DNA of 64,000 nt from assembly GCF_035918155.1 (NCBI RefSeq), contig NZ_CP109328.1:992001-1056000 (forward strand). Direction: 5' to 3'. A model generated the notes under the pieces. That model was given only the letters and a program-made list of their open reading frames with translations. It did no database searches and was not told the DNA's origin. The translations under genes and the position numbers were made by a program. The DNA is from Streptomyces sp. NBC_01591 (lineage in GTDB: Bacteria > Actinomycetota > Actinomycetes > Streptomycetales > Streptomycetaceae). Positions 35,710 through 44,448 of this stretch are shown piece after piece (position 1 is the first letter of the stretch; every line of letters starts with the position of its first letter).

Positions 35710-36682
35710 CGACCACTGTTTCCGACGGTGTGTTTTGGCCCCACTGGAATCCGCCCTCCTCGACGCTTTCTCGTCATTGCAACACCTTTGGGGTCTTGCG
35801 TTGCGACGAGATCTAGAACTCACCCCGGTACCCCGGGGCCAAAAGAGGCCGCCCTACTGCGGTCGGCGCGGCACCAATACCGGCGGTGGGTGACCCGGAG
35901 CTGCTCACCGGTTGGTGACCGAGGGGGGATTTCGGGCCGCTCGTCCGTCTCGGTGCGGCTGGGTGGCGACGCACCCGGCGGCGGCCAGCGCCCCCGGGCA
36001 CCTGCGTACGGGCGGGCGCCCCGGGCCGGTCCGGCGGACGGGCTGTTCCGCGTCATCACACGGGCATTCGCAGTGTTCGTACGGCGCTTCGGCGCGGCCG
36101 CTGTTCACGGCGGCCCGCTGCCCGGTGTCACCGGTGGCACTGTCGCGGAGGACACCGGTTCGGGTGGTTCCTCTGTGGGCCTGTCACCTGTTGCGGGGGG
36201 TGCGTCGTTTCGTGCTGCGGTTCTTGCGCCGGGCCTTGCGGCCGGGAGGGCGGGTCGGGGCGGTGTCGGCCGACTGCGTGGTCAGGGCGGCGAGGGTGAG
36301 TGCGGCCAGGTCGATCCAGTTCTCGGGGAGCCCGAGCTTGAGTACGTGGCGGCTGAGACATCGCTCCCGTACCCCGTACTCGCAGACCTGGCCCTGGGCT
36401 GCTGCTCGGCGAACCGGTGAGGCTCTCGTAGAGCCGGTCCTTCCATGCCGTGTCTGCCGCCGCATACCGCGCGTGCCGATGTACGGGAAGCGCTTCGCTC
36501 GCGGACACGGCCACCGACGGGAAGCCACCCGTGCCCCATGCCCCGCAGGACCGGCCGTCAGCCAGCGCAGCCTCTACAGGCTCACTCCGTCCCCGGCCCG
36601 GCACTCTGTGTCGGGACGTGGCGCGCCACCACCGCTTCCAGCTCGGCCCGGACCTCCGGAGGGATCCCGCCCGGCGAGAGGA
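35710..36682. other. Gap with unassigned coding-like remnants
   Basis: GTTTTGGCCCCACTGG near 35731 and CCCCGGGGCCAAAAG near 35830 form a loose inverted pair. On the minus strand 35905-36108 reads VNSGRAEAPYEHCECPCDDA... with a TGPGRPP motif like degraded Zn-finger proteins. At 36184-36528 a frame contains SRHVLKLGLPENWIDLAALT then LAALTTQSADTAP with a very basic tail, which looks like the end of a transposase or integrase. No intact gene or terminator is clear. Confidence 0.35.
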
Positions 36683-37048
36683 TCAGCTCGTCCAGGTCTT
36701 GATCTGAGCGGCGACTTCCCGCGCCGGGAGCCCATCCCGGGCGGCGCGGGCCAGCGGGAGAACGGTGTCCAGGCCAGGGCTCACCGGCTGGCCGCACGCC
36801 GACAGGTAGGCCGCGGTCACGGTGGCCGCGAACAGCAGGTTCCGCATCTCCAGGCTCGGGTTCCTGGCCAGCTCGCACAGCAGCGCCGCAGCCTTGTGAT
36901 GGGGCTCGGGGTAGACCTCGTGGTCAAGGATCTCCGCCCGGTGACGTGCTTCCGCCGCGACCGGGACGCCGTAGTCGACGACCTGGGGGTCTCCCGGAAT
37001 CTGCTGCGCCACGGCCAGGATCCATGCGAGATCGATGCGGAGGTTCAC
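36683..37048 (-). CDS. Fic/Doc-family toxin component
   Basis: 121 residues: MNLRIDLAWILAVAQQIPGD, VVDYGVPVAAEARHRAEILD, PHHKAAALLCELARNPSLEM, RNLLFAATVTAAYLSACGQP. This matches the short Streptomyces Doc-like toxin family. The canonical Fic motif HxFxxGNKR is not present in full; the equivalent position reads LEMRNLLFAATV, as in this divergent subgroup, so AMP- or phosphoryl-transfer activity is uncertain. The start overlaps the antitoxin stop by 4 bp (ATGA), the usual TA coupling. Confidence 0.78.
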   Translation of the reverse strand: MNLRIDLAWILAVAQQIPGDPQVVDYGVPVAAEARHRAEILDHEVYPEPHHKAAALLCELARNPSLEMRNLLFAATVTAAYLSACGQPVSPGLDTVLPLARAARDGLPAREVAAQIKTWTS

Positions 37049-37308
37049 GCGGCGTCCCTCGTTGCCGTCTCCGCCACTTTGTCCGGGAGGCCGGGGTACC
37101 GGTCCTCGCCGACTTCCGCCTCGAACTCGTCCGTGTACGCGGCTAGGAACGCCGCAGCGCCCGCCATGAAGGCGGCGCGTGACTGGTTCACATCGGCCTC
37201 GATCAGGTCGGCCACGTACCCCTGGAAGCTCAGGCCGCGGCGCCTGGCCCGGTCCTCGGCGGCTGCTTTGACGTCTTCTTCCAGCCGGATGTTCGTCTGC
37301 TTTCCCAT
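37045..37308 (-). CDS. Ribbon-helix-helix antitoxin of the Doc-like module
   Basis: 87 residues from ATG 37306-37308: MGKQTNIRLEEDVKAAAEDR, ARRRGLSFQGYVADLIEADV (RHH DNA-binding fold, about residues 4-45), then a toxin-binding tail (AAFLAAYTDEFEAEVGEDRY). A longer frame from 37341 would run through the operator and is unlikely. It should neutralise the following toxin and repress its own promoter through the perfect palindrome 10 bp upstream. Confidence 0.8.
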   Translation of the reverse strand: MGKQTNIRLEEDVKAAAEDRARRRGLSFQGYVADLIEADVNQSRAAFMAGAAAFLAAYTDEFEAEVGEDRYPGLPDKVAETATRDAA

Positions 37309-37318
37309 ACCAGCACTG

Positions 37319-37348
37319 TAGCTATGTGCCGGTACCAGCACATAGCTA
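37319..37348. promoter_or_regulatory. Toxin-antitoxin operator palindrome
   Basis: TAGCTATGTGC (37319-37329) and its exact complement GCACATAGCTA (37338-37348) are separated by eight bases. It lies immediately upstream of the antitoxin start, the expected site for autoregulation by an RHH antitoxin. Confidence 0.8.
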
Positions 37349-37438
37349 CGAGGAGAGTTCGGTCCGGGACCTCGGACCCGAAGGGGGAGGTGGGATCATT
37401 CCGGGGGCAAGAGGGACAGGCATGCTGGGAGGGGCAAC

Positions 37439-37966
37439 ATGATCGACCTTGAAGAGCGCGTGAACCGCGTGTTCAATCCGGACCTGCGCCCCCTCGTCAG
37501 CGAGGCATACCGCTGCTACGTCTCCGGATCGGCCCGCGGCGCGATCGTCCTGACGTGGACGGCTGTCTGCGCCGACCTCATTGCCAAGGCCCAGATCCTC
37601 CACGAAGAGGGCGAGAGCGACGCGAAGGACCTGGTCGCCGATGTGGAGCGAGCCCAGGGCAGCGCGGAGACCGTGGCGATTCCGATCATGCTCGCCCTGG
37701 AGAAGACTCTGCTCGACACGGCGGAGAAACTCGAACTGATCGACTTCACCCAGCGAAAGCAGCTGGAACGGATCCGCGACGACCGCCACCTGTGTGCGCA
37801 CCCGTCCATCCGGCCCCTCGGCGAACTCTACGAGCCGACGACGGAGTACGCCCGCGCCCACCTCGCGGCCGCGCTGGAAGCCGTGCTCATCCATCCTCCG
37901 AGCCAAGGCCGCAAGATTGTCGGCAGCTTCCTCAAGCACGTCGTCGACCCCTGCGCTTGCCGATAA
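37439..37966 (+). CDS. HEPN-like / unknown protein, apparently truncated
   Basis: 175 residues from ATG 37439: MIDLEERVNRVFNPDLRPLV, SEAYRCYVSGSARGAIVLTW, then IDFTQRKQLERIRDDRHLCA-HPS. The RxxxxH-like RIRDDRHLCAH in a helical protein recalls HEPN ribonuclease or scaffold domains common in defence proteins, but this is weak evidence. The last residues (PCACR) arise from an extra C at GACCCCTGCG: in the next frame it continues DPALADNLIRPG up to an integrase-type IS. The native protein was probably longer. Confidence 0.5.
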   Translation: MIDLEERVNRVFNPDLRPLVSEAYRCYVSGSARGAIVLTWTAVCADLIAKAQILHEEGESDAKDLVADVERAQGSAETVAIPIMLALEKTLLDTAEKLELIDFTQRKQLERIRDDRHLCAHPSIRPLGELYEPTTEYARAHLAAALEAVLIHPPSQGRKIVGSFLKHVVDPCACR

Positions 37967-38077
37967 CCTCATCCGCCCTGGTCGGAGTTGGTGTGCGGGG
38001 TGTACGGGATGTCGAGCGCGGTCGGTCGAGTCTGCTCCGTCGCGCGGCTATCGATCAACGCGGCATGATGACCAACC

Positions 38078-39175
38078 GTGCTGCTGCGACTGGCCTACTT
38101 GAGCATGGCGAACGCGTTCGCCATGCTGCGCCTGCTACCGATGAGCGATCGGGACAAGGACGTGGAGATCCTCGCCCTGCGCCACCAACTGTCGGTGCTG
38201 GAGCGCCAACTCGGTAAGGAGAAGGTGCGGTTCAGCCCGAGCGACCGGGCGTTCCTGGCGGCGCTGCTGCACCGGCTGCCGCGGGACGTGCTGCGCAGGC
38301 TGCGGCTGCTGGTCCGGCCGGACACGGTGCTACGTTGGCACCGCGACCTGGTCGCCCGCCGCCACGCCGCCGAGTCCAAGCCGAAGCGCCCGGGTCGGCC
38401 CCGCACCGTGCGCTCCATCCGTGCCCTGGTGCTGCGCCTGGCACGGGAAAATCCCACGTGGGGCTACCGGCGCCTCCACGGCGAGCTGCTGGTGCTGGGC
38501 GTGACGGTGGCCCCCTCCACGGTCTGGGAGATCCTGCGGGAGGCCGGGATCGATCCGTCACCCCAACGGAGCTCAAGTACGTGGGCGGGCTTCCTGCGCT
38601 CGCAGGCCGACGCCCTGCTGGCGTGCGATTTCTTCGAGACGGTCACCTTGTCCGGGGCACGGATGTACGTGCTCGCAGTGATCGAGCACGGCAGTCGGCG
38701 GATCCGGATTCTGGGCGCCACGGCACACCCGACCGCCGCCTGGGTGGCGCAGGCCGCGAAGAATCTCGTCATGGACCTGGAGGACGCACGCTGCCGGGCG
38801 CGGTTCTTGATCCGGGACCGGGACGGGAAGTTCCCCGCCTTGTTCGACGCGATCCTCGCCGATGCGGGCATCGAGGTTGTGCTCAGCGGCGTCCGGATGC
38901 CGAGAACGAACTCGATTATGGAGAGGTGGGTGCAGACCTGCCGGCGCGAGCTGCTGGACCGCACGTTGATCTGGAATCAGCGGCATCTGCTCCACGCCTT
39001 GCGCGCGTTCGAACAGTTCTACAACTCCCATCGGCCGCATCAGGGCATCGCGAATGCCCGCCCGCTGTATCCATTGCCCACGCCGATCACTGATCCGGAC
39101 GAGATCGCCCGCCTCGACATACACCGCTGCGATCGCCTCGGCGGCATTCTCCACGAGTACCGACATGCCGCATGA
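38078..39175 (+). CDS. Integrase-core (IS3/IS481-like) transposase
   Basis: 365 residues from GTG 38078. N-terminal HTH/helical region (DKDVEILALRHQLSVLERQL), HTH_21-like ENPTWGYRRLHGELLVLG, then a retroviral-type core: LLACDFFETV (Asp), RFLIRDRDGKF (Asp) and MPRTNSIMERWVQTCRRELL (Glu). The C-terminus has FEQFYNSHRPHQGI. The full D-D-E set is intact. I did not find convincing terminal repeats, so element limits are left open. Confidence 0.88.
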   Translation: MLLRLAYLSMANAFAMLRLLPMSDRDKDVEILALRHQLSVLERQLGKEKVRFSPSDRAFLAALLHRLPRDVLRRLRLLVRPDTVLRWHRDLVARRHAAESKPKRPGRPRTVRSIRALVLRLARENPTWGYRRLHGELLVLGVTVAPSTVWEILREAGIDPSPQRSSSTWAGFLRSQADALLACDFFETVTLSGARMYVLAVIEHGSRRIRILGATAHPTAAWVAQAAKNLVMDLEDARCRARFLIRDRDGKFPALFDAILADAGIEVVLSGVRMPRTNSIMERWVQTCRRELLDRTLIWNQRHLLHALRAFEQFYNSHRPHQGIANARPLYPLPTPITDPDEIARLDIHRCDRLGGILHEYRHAA

Positions 39176-39744
39176 CCTCAATGGATGACGTTTTCGGCAA
39201 GGGCAACGCCACGCTCGACGCGACGCTGGCCCGTACGGATGCCGACGCCAAACACACGAGGTAATCCGAAACATCAAAAACGCCCCCTCCAAGAATTGGC
39301 GAATCCCAGGGACCGCCGATAGCACGAGGCCCGGCGACGAGCACGACCAGTGAGCGCGGAGTCGACACTGCGCCCGCGGCTGCTGTCCGCCGAGCGGATC
39401 GAGCCGGTGTGCTCCTGGGCGCTGCTGACGCCGAGCAGCTGCCCGCGCGAAAAGGCCGGCGGGATCCTCGGGCCTGGGATTTCCTGCGTCCTCCCCTGCG
39501 CGATCCCTTGCGGCATCTCTTGAGCCCGTCTTTCGAGGCACCAGGCGTTTGTGCAGGTCATCATGCCTGTAGAGGCGTGGTCGGGGTGCTGGCATCCCCT
39601 CTGTGGCTGCGTAGGTCACGAGTAAGAACGTTTGTCGACGCGTTGTGAGAACGACCGTGGGTCAGAAGCCTCGGAAATGTTTGTGAGAAGTAGGAGCGGT
39701 CGGGCGGTCGCGTCGACTCGGCGGCGGTCTGCATTGGCTGGTGG
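39176..39744. other. Gap without an intact gene
   Basis: A 28-codon fragment MTSMDDVFGKGNATLDATLA... (plus, from 39174, in another frame than the transposase) is the only protein-like text. Otherwise no ORF, repeat or hairpin is convincing. Confidence 0.35.
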
Positions 39745-40377
39745 TTAGGGCAGCCCGATCGGTGCGGACCTCAGCGGGTGACCGTTCAGCTCGCCGCAGC
39801 CCTCTTCGTCCCACCAGATCCCACCTTGCGTGGTGAGGTAGGGGTGTAGTCCGCGGACGTCTCCACCTTCATGAAGTGCTTGCGCGACCGCGTGGAGAAG
39901 GCTCGCCAGATCGGGCCAGGATTCGGTGAAGTCACCGCCACCGCTGTGGCCCGCCCAGCCGAGACGCCCCGTGTCAGGACCAGGACGTTGGTCGATGACC
40001 TGTGCCGCGCCATCGGCGCTCTCAGCCCAGGGAACCCAGAGGCGGTGCCACCAAGGCTCCTCTTCCCAGGGGCGAGGGGTCAGGCCCTCGTTCTCCGCCG
40101 CGACGTCCATGCAGGTCTGCCAATGGTCCACGATGCCGCTCACTGCGAGCGGGGACTGCTCCGGCAGGATGGTTGTCCAGGCGCTCACGCCGTTGTGGCA
40201 TTGCAGAGATTCAGCGAGATCATCGGGCAGTCGGGCGCCGAGGATCCGTTCCGCATTTCGGATCTCGTCCGGTGTCGCTGGCGGATTGAGGAGTGCGAAA
40301 TCGGAGGCCACGTGAGTGGCCAGCCAGGCGTCGATCAGGCGCCAGGACTCCGACGGGGGCAAGATCTGCTGTGGCAT
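39745..40377 (-). CDS. SMI1/KNR4 (SUKH) family protein
   Basis: 210 residues from ATG 40375-40377: SWRLIDAWLATHVASDFALL, NPPATPDEIRNAERILGARL, PDDLAESLQCHNGVS (the SUKH hallmark block, about residues 10-75), then WVPWAESADGAAQVIDQRPG and C-terminal HPYLTTQGGIWWDEEGCGEL. SUKH proteins include many immunity proteins of polymorphic nuclease toxins. It is the first of three such genes in the window. No toxin gene is adjacent. Confidence 0.85.
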   Translation of the reverse strand: MPQQILPPSESWRLIDAWLATHVASDFALLNPPATPDEIRNAERILGARLPDDLAESLQCHNGVSAWTTILPEQSPLAVSGIVDHWQTCMDVAAENEGLTPRPWEEEPWWHRLWVPWAESADGAAQVIDQRPGPDTGRLGWAGHSGGGDFTESWPDLASLLHAVAQALHEGGDVRGLHPYLTTQGGIWWDEEGCGELNGHPLRSAPIGLP

Positions 40378-40652
40378 GGCGTCATCCTGCCCCACACGTC
40401 TGACAAGGCGAATCGAGGCCCCTGCCGACCGATGAAGCGAGGTCAGCCAGCGGCTTGCTGTCCGGCTCGGGCGCGGGTTGTGGCGAGACGGTAGGAGTCG
40501 GTTCCGGTCTTCGATGATGCCGCCCCGCCACGGGCCGACGTGGGCCGACCACGGGCTCGACCACCGCAGGCCAGGGCTATCACGCTGCTCCTGGACCACG
40601 GTCCCGGCCGCCGCGCCGGCACCCTGCTGCAGGATGGTGATCGGTGTCGTTT
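40378..40652. repeat. Fragment repeated at 43097-43195
   Basis: About 100 bp around 40525-40622 (ACCACCGCAGGCCAG, CACGCTGCTCCTGGACCACG, CCCGGCCGCCGC) recurs with small changes at 43097-43195, same orientation. Either strand can be translated and I could not decide which, if either, is coding. It is probably the end of an unidentified IS or cargo gene broken at both places. Confidence 0.45.
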
Positions 40653-40838
40653 CAGGGTTTCGTAGCCGCGGGGGGACGTACGCCGCACGGTGCGCCGTGG
40701 CGAAGCCCCAGGAGCTCCCATCTCCGACGTTCAAATGCCGGTGCGGGTGGTGGGACCAGTGAGCGCGGCGACGTCCGGCTGGCCGCGGGCTGGTACGGTC
40801 ACGGCGCATCGTCCCCGAACACAAGGAATCGACTCCTA

Positions 40839-41030
40839 ATGATGGCTCAGTTGGCACGGTATCGCCGTCACATGGTCATGCTCGTCGTCGTCGGCGTCCT
40901 GCTGATCATGGTTTCTCGGATGGGGCAGTCCTCAGGGGGCTTCCTTGCCACCGGAATCGCCGCAGTCGTGCTCGGGGTGGCTCTCCTCGTCGTGACGATA
41001 GTGGGCGGACGTCGTCCTCAGCGCCCATAG
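40839..41030 (+). CDS. Small membrane protein (63 aa), repeat copy 2
   Basis: Same as the protein at 16441-16632 except Val for Ile at residue 13 (YRRHMVMLVVVGVLL). Two predicted membrane helices and basic C-terminus. A near-perfect hairpin follows at 41101-41138. Function unknown. Confidence 0.65.
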   Translation: MMAQLARYRRHMVMLVVVGVLLIMVSRMGQSSGGFLATGIAAVVLGVALLVVTIVGGRRPQRP

Positions 41031-41267
41031 CGGGCCTCCGCTTCCTTCGCTAGCCAACCGAGCCCGACCGACGGCACATGCCCTCGCTCAGCGTACGAAG
41101 CGGGCCCGGTCCTCCGAACCGCCGGAGGTCCGGGCCCGTGCCGTGCGACGACCCGCCCAAGCGATGTGTCGTTTCGGGGGTGGTAGTTGGTGTGCTGGGA
41201 GTGGTGTGGGCTGTCCGATCCGGGCCGTAGAGTGGGTGCCTTGGCCGAGATCTGGGAGGGACGGGGC

Positions 41268-41621
41268 ATGGAGGCAGCCACCGCACGGTTCATTGAGGAG
41301 TCCACGGCTCTGCCGCCTGCGGCGCTCGCCGCGTTGTACGAGGACTCCCTTGACCGCTGGAACCGGGGCGGCCGCGATGCCAGCCGTGCGACCAGGGTCT
41401 CCGCGTCGGAGAACTCCGCGATCGAACGTGCCGTCCGCACCGCTCTCCTCCGCCGCACCCACGAACTGGACGCCTTCCGCCCGCACCTCTGCTTCGACAT
41501 CAAACCCGCCTGCTCGATCGCCGCGCGCGCTGTCTGCAAGCGTACGAAACTGACGGAGGAGCAGTACCGGGTGCTGCTGGACCCGTTCGCGGCGGCAGGG
41601 GTCACGGTCCCAGGGTGGTGA
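41268..41621 (+). CDS. Conserved protein of unknown function (117 aa), repeat copy 2
   Basis: Same as 16869-17222 except for a C-terminal VTVPGW in place of VTVPEW and silent changes. GGGAGGG lies upstream of ATG 41268. The IS630 insertion begins 14 bp after the stop, leaving the gene intact. Confidence 0.7.
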   Translation: MEAATARFIEESTALPPAALAALYEDSLDRWNRGGRDASRATRVSASENSAIERAVRTALLRRTHELDAFRPHLCFDIKPACSIAARAVCKRTKLTEEQYRVLLDPFAAAGVTVPGW

Positions 41622-41634
41622 GTACCGAGACCTA

Positions 41635-43055
41635 GTGTGATGCGCCAGAAAAGGTGATCTTAAGTCTGCCGCTGGTTTTCGGTGCTGGGTGGGCTGATTT
41701 TGGTGAGGTAGTCGGCGAGGGACTTGAGGATCTCGTCGGCGGTCTTGGTCCAGGTGAACGGCTTCGGGTTCTCGTTCCAGGTGTCGATCCAGGCGGTGAT
41801 GTCCTTCTCCAGGGCTGTCACGGAGGTGTGGACGCCGCGGCGGATGAGTTTGTCGGTCAGCAGGCCGAACCACCGCTCGACCTGGTTCATCCAGGAAGAG
41901 CCGGTCGGGGTGAAGTGGACGTGGAAGCGGGGGTGTTTTCCCAGCCACGTCTTGATCTCGGCGGTGTTGTGGGTGGCGTAGTTGTCACAGACCAGGTGGA
42001 CGTCGGGTCCGGTGGGCACGGCCTTGTCGATCCGGATCAGGAACTTCTTGAACTCGATGGCGCGGTGGCGGCGGTGCAGTTCCGATATGACGGTGCCGTC
42101 GGCGATGTTGAAGGCGGCGAACAGGCTGGTGATCCCGTGCCGGTAGTAGTCGTGGGTCCGGCGTTCGGGCATGCCCGGCATCATCGGCAGTACCGGCTGC
42201 GAGCGGTCCAGTGCCTGGATCTGGCTCTTTCCATCGACGCAGAGAACCACCGCCTTCTCCGGCGGCTGGTGGTAGAGGCCGACGACGTCGACGACCTTGG
42301 CGACGAACTGCGGGTCGGTGGACAGTCTGAAGGAGTCCTGCAGGTGGGGCTTGAGGTCGAACTTCTTCCAGATCCGCCCGACGGTCGATTTCGACAGCCC
42401 GCTGTGCTTCGCCATCGAGGCACGCGACCAGTGCGTGTCCTTGCCCGGGACGGACTCCAGAGTCGCCACGAGTACGTCCTCGACCTGGTCGAGCAGGACC
42501 GAGGGCGGCCTGCCGGGGCGGGGCTCGTCCGTCAGTCCGTCCAGACGCAGGGTGATGAACCTGGAGCGCCAGCGGTTCACCGTCGCGTGGGCGATGCCGA
42601 GTTCGGCCGCGACCTCCTTGTTCGTCCCGCCCTCCGCACACCGCAGCACGATCTTCGCGCGCAGTGCCAGGAACTGCGCGGTCTTCGCCCGCCGCGCCCA
42701 GCGCGTCAGCTCCGCACGCTCGGCTTCGCTGAGCACCAGGTCCGGCTTGCGCCGGCCCGGCCGCGGCTCATCCACCAAGCCCGCCAGCCGCCGGGCCACG
42801 AACCGCGAACGCCACTTGCGCACCGTCTCCACGGACACCCCACAGTCCGCCGCCACAGCGGTACTTGACGCCCCGTCCGCACAGGCCAGGATGATCCGCG
42901 CCCGCTCCGCCACACGGGCCGGCACCCCGCCACCCGCCCAGCGCAGCAACTCCGCACGCTCCTCAGCGGACAGCACGACTTCGACAGCACGAGGGCCTCG
43001 ATGCGACATAAAAACAGCCTACAGACTTAAGACTGCCTTTTCTGGCGCATCACAC
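41635..43055 (-). mobile_element. IS630-family element, second type, intact
   Basis: 1,421 bp. Terminal repeats GTGTGATGCGCCAGAAAAGG, mirrored at 43036-43055, with weaker pairing further in (TCTTAAGTCTG). Flanked by TA at 41633-41634 and 43056-43057. It contains one full-length transposase. Not closely related to the other IS630 pair in the window. Confidence 0.92.
41660..43009 (-). CDS. IS630-family transposase (intact, 449 aa)
   Basis: Two N-terminal HTH modules (ASSTAVAADCGVSVETVRKW, TNKEVAAELGIAHATVNRWR; residues about 40-130), then HWSRASMAKHSGLSKSTVGR and the DDE core: VLCVDGKSQIQALDRS (Asp), DVHLVCDNYATHNT (Asp) and WMNQVERWFGLL (Glu). No frameshift, unlike the other IS630 copies here. 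A relic of a related gene lies at 6924-7100. Confidence 0.94.
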   Translation of the reverse strand: MSHRGPRAVEVVLSAEERAELLRWAGGGVPARVAERARIILACADGASSTAVAADCGVSVETVRKWRSRFVARRLAGLVDEPRPGRRKPDLVLSEAERAELTRWARRAKTAQFLALRAKIVLRCAEGGTNKEVAAELGIAHATVNRWRSRFITLRLDGLTDEPRPGRPPSVLLDQVEDVLVATLESVPGKDTHWSRASMAKHSGLSKSTVGRIWKKFDLKPHLQDSFRLSTDPQFVAKVVDVVGLYHQPPEKAVVLCVDGKSQIQALDRSQPVLPMMPGMPERRTHDYYRHGITSLFAAFNIADGTVISELHRRHRAIEFKKFLIRIDKAVPTGPDVHLVCDNYATHNTAEIKTWLGKHPRFHVHFTPTGSSWMNQVERWFGLLTDKLIRRGVHTSVTALEKDITAWIDTWNENPKPFTWTKTADEILKSLADYLTKISPPSTENQRQT

Positions 43056-43553
43056 TAGCGGTTCGTGGTCGGGCCCGCCCCGACCATGGGCCCGACCACG
43101 GGCCGACGTAGGCCGACCAAAGACCCGACCACCGCAGGCCAGAGCCAACACGCTGCTCCTGGACCACGATCCCGGCCGCCGCACCGACACCCCGTTGCAC
43201 GGGAGCCCCGGCAGCCGGGGCGATCGGCGATGTGCTGCCCGTGCGATGACCGGCGTGACCGTCCGCCGTTCCCTTGGCGCAGGCCCTCAGGCTCCCGCGC
43301 CCAGCATCCGCGCCGCCCAGGCCGACCTGCTCGACGCTCTCCCCGGAGAGGGCCTGTCCGACCTCGACGAACTGCGAGCCCGAGGCGTGCTCGGCACGAG
43401 CCCGGCTGCGCCCCCGTCCCCGCGGCGGACCCTCGGAACCGGTGGCCACGCCGACGAGGAACAGCCCCACCATCCGGCCTGACAATGACCAGAGCTGCGT
43501 TTGCCTTTCAGGGAATCGGCTGAGATCTGCTTCTTTCCCGGCTGGGCCAGTTT
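43056..43553. other. Region with a repeated fragment, no assigned gene
   Basis: 43097-43195 is the partner of the fragment near 40525-40622. Further on, the plus strand reads VTVRRSLGAGPQAPAPSIRA then AQADLLDALPGEGLSDLDEL (about 43258-43390), protein-like but unnamed. No start or terminator is clear. Confidence 0.4.
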
Positions 43554-44030
43554 GGCTTTGTTCACGAGTCGTGGTTCTGGCACAGATCTTGGGGAGTGGT
43601 TGCGGAGGGTGACCGTGGTGTTCGATTGCGAGACCCGGTTTCGCGTGAAACCACGCATGCCGCAGCAGCGCCCCACCCGCGGGTTGGGGAACGAACGAGG
43701 ACGGCAAGGTCGCGTCGATCGATCCTGGAGGGCCGGTGTTACACCTCTCGCTGGCGGATGCGTGGGCAGTGCGATTCACGGACGCCACACCGTCTCGGAA
43801 ATCCGCTCGGCAGCACGTAACAGCACAAGGCACAGTAGCCGCATGGATGAACGAGGACTGGACCGCGACGGAACGATCGCACGCGAAGGCGCACTGGACC
43901 GAGTGCGGGCAGCGTTCGTTGCGGAGTAGTTCGAATCCGGCTCGCCCGTAGAGCTGCCTCTTGATCTTCTTGATGCGGTTCACGGCGCCCTCGATGCTGG
44001 CATGGTTCCTCAACTGGTGTGAATCGGTGA
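43554..44030 (-). pseudogene. ISL3-family element relic
   Basis: The left edge repeats the end sequence found at 10839-11295 (GGCTTTGTTCAC, then GGTTCTGGCACAGATCTTGG). Near 43895-44025 the minus strand encodes HASIEGAVNRIKKIKRQLYG then RAGFELLR, the conserved C-terminus of ISL3 transposases. The sequence between is scrambled and most of the transposase is gone. Confidence 0.65.
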
Positions 44031-44089
44031 GGAGTTTGGCATCGCCTGCTTCTCCGGAGGCGGGTTCGACGGCCTGGCCGGCAAGCACG

Positions 44090-44345
44090 AAGCGGCCGTG
44101 CGAGTGGTGGAAGGGGGCCGGAAAACCCTTGTACTCCACCTTGGTGACCACGACCCGAGTGGTGAGCATCTGTTCAACTCGCTCGCCGAGGACGTGATCG
44201 CGTTTGCGGAGGCCGCGGCCGCCGGTGGAGTTCGAGCGAGTCGCGGTGACCCCCGAGCAGATCGTCACCTACGGCCTGCCGACCGTTCCACCCAATGCGA
44301 CCGACCGGCGCTCGTTTTCCGGCACCGCCACCACCCAGGCCGAGG
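44090..44345 (+). pseudogene. TOPRIM-like / plasmid-type protein fragment
   Basis: KTLVLHLGDHDPSGEHLFNS and LAEDVIAFAEAAAAGG, then in the next frame VEFERVAVTPEQIVTYGLPT, VPPNATDRRSFSGTATTQAE. The LxxGDxDPSG pattern is that of TOPRIM-like hypothetical proteins on actinobacterial plasmids and phages. A one-base shift near 44225 and missing ends make it a relic. Confidence 0.5.
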
Positions 44346-44448
44346 ACCCCAAGGCGTCCCCGTCTACAAGCTGATGGTGGCGGCGCTGATGGCGAGCATG
44401 ATGCTCCTCACAGAGATCCCCTTTCTGCCCGCCGGTTAGGTTGGCGGG

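Larger units (their letters stand above)
40653..41635. repeat. Long direct repeat, copy 2 (983 bp)
   Basis: Same orientation as 16255-17236 and about 99% identical (examples: GACTCC for GGCTCC before the first ORF, an extra G near 41178, GGAGGTCC for GGAGGACC in the hairpin). The right boundary GAGACCTAG coincides with the IS630 insertion at TA 41633-41634. Confidence 0.95.

Noticed and set aside
35728..37321. Long plus-strand frames over the gap and toxin-antitoxin genes
   Set aside because: They are antisense to the toxin and antitoxin and lack domains or RBS; treated as shadows.
37045..37341. Longer antitoxin starting at 37341
   Set aside because: That start would put the operator palindrome inside the coding sequence; ATG 37306-37308 gives the normal RHH N-terminus.
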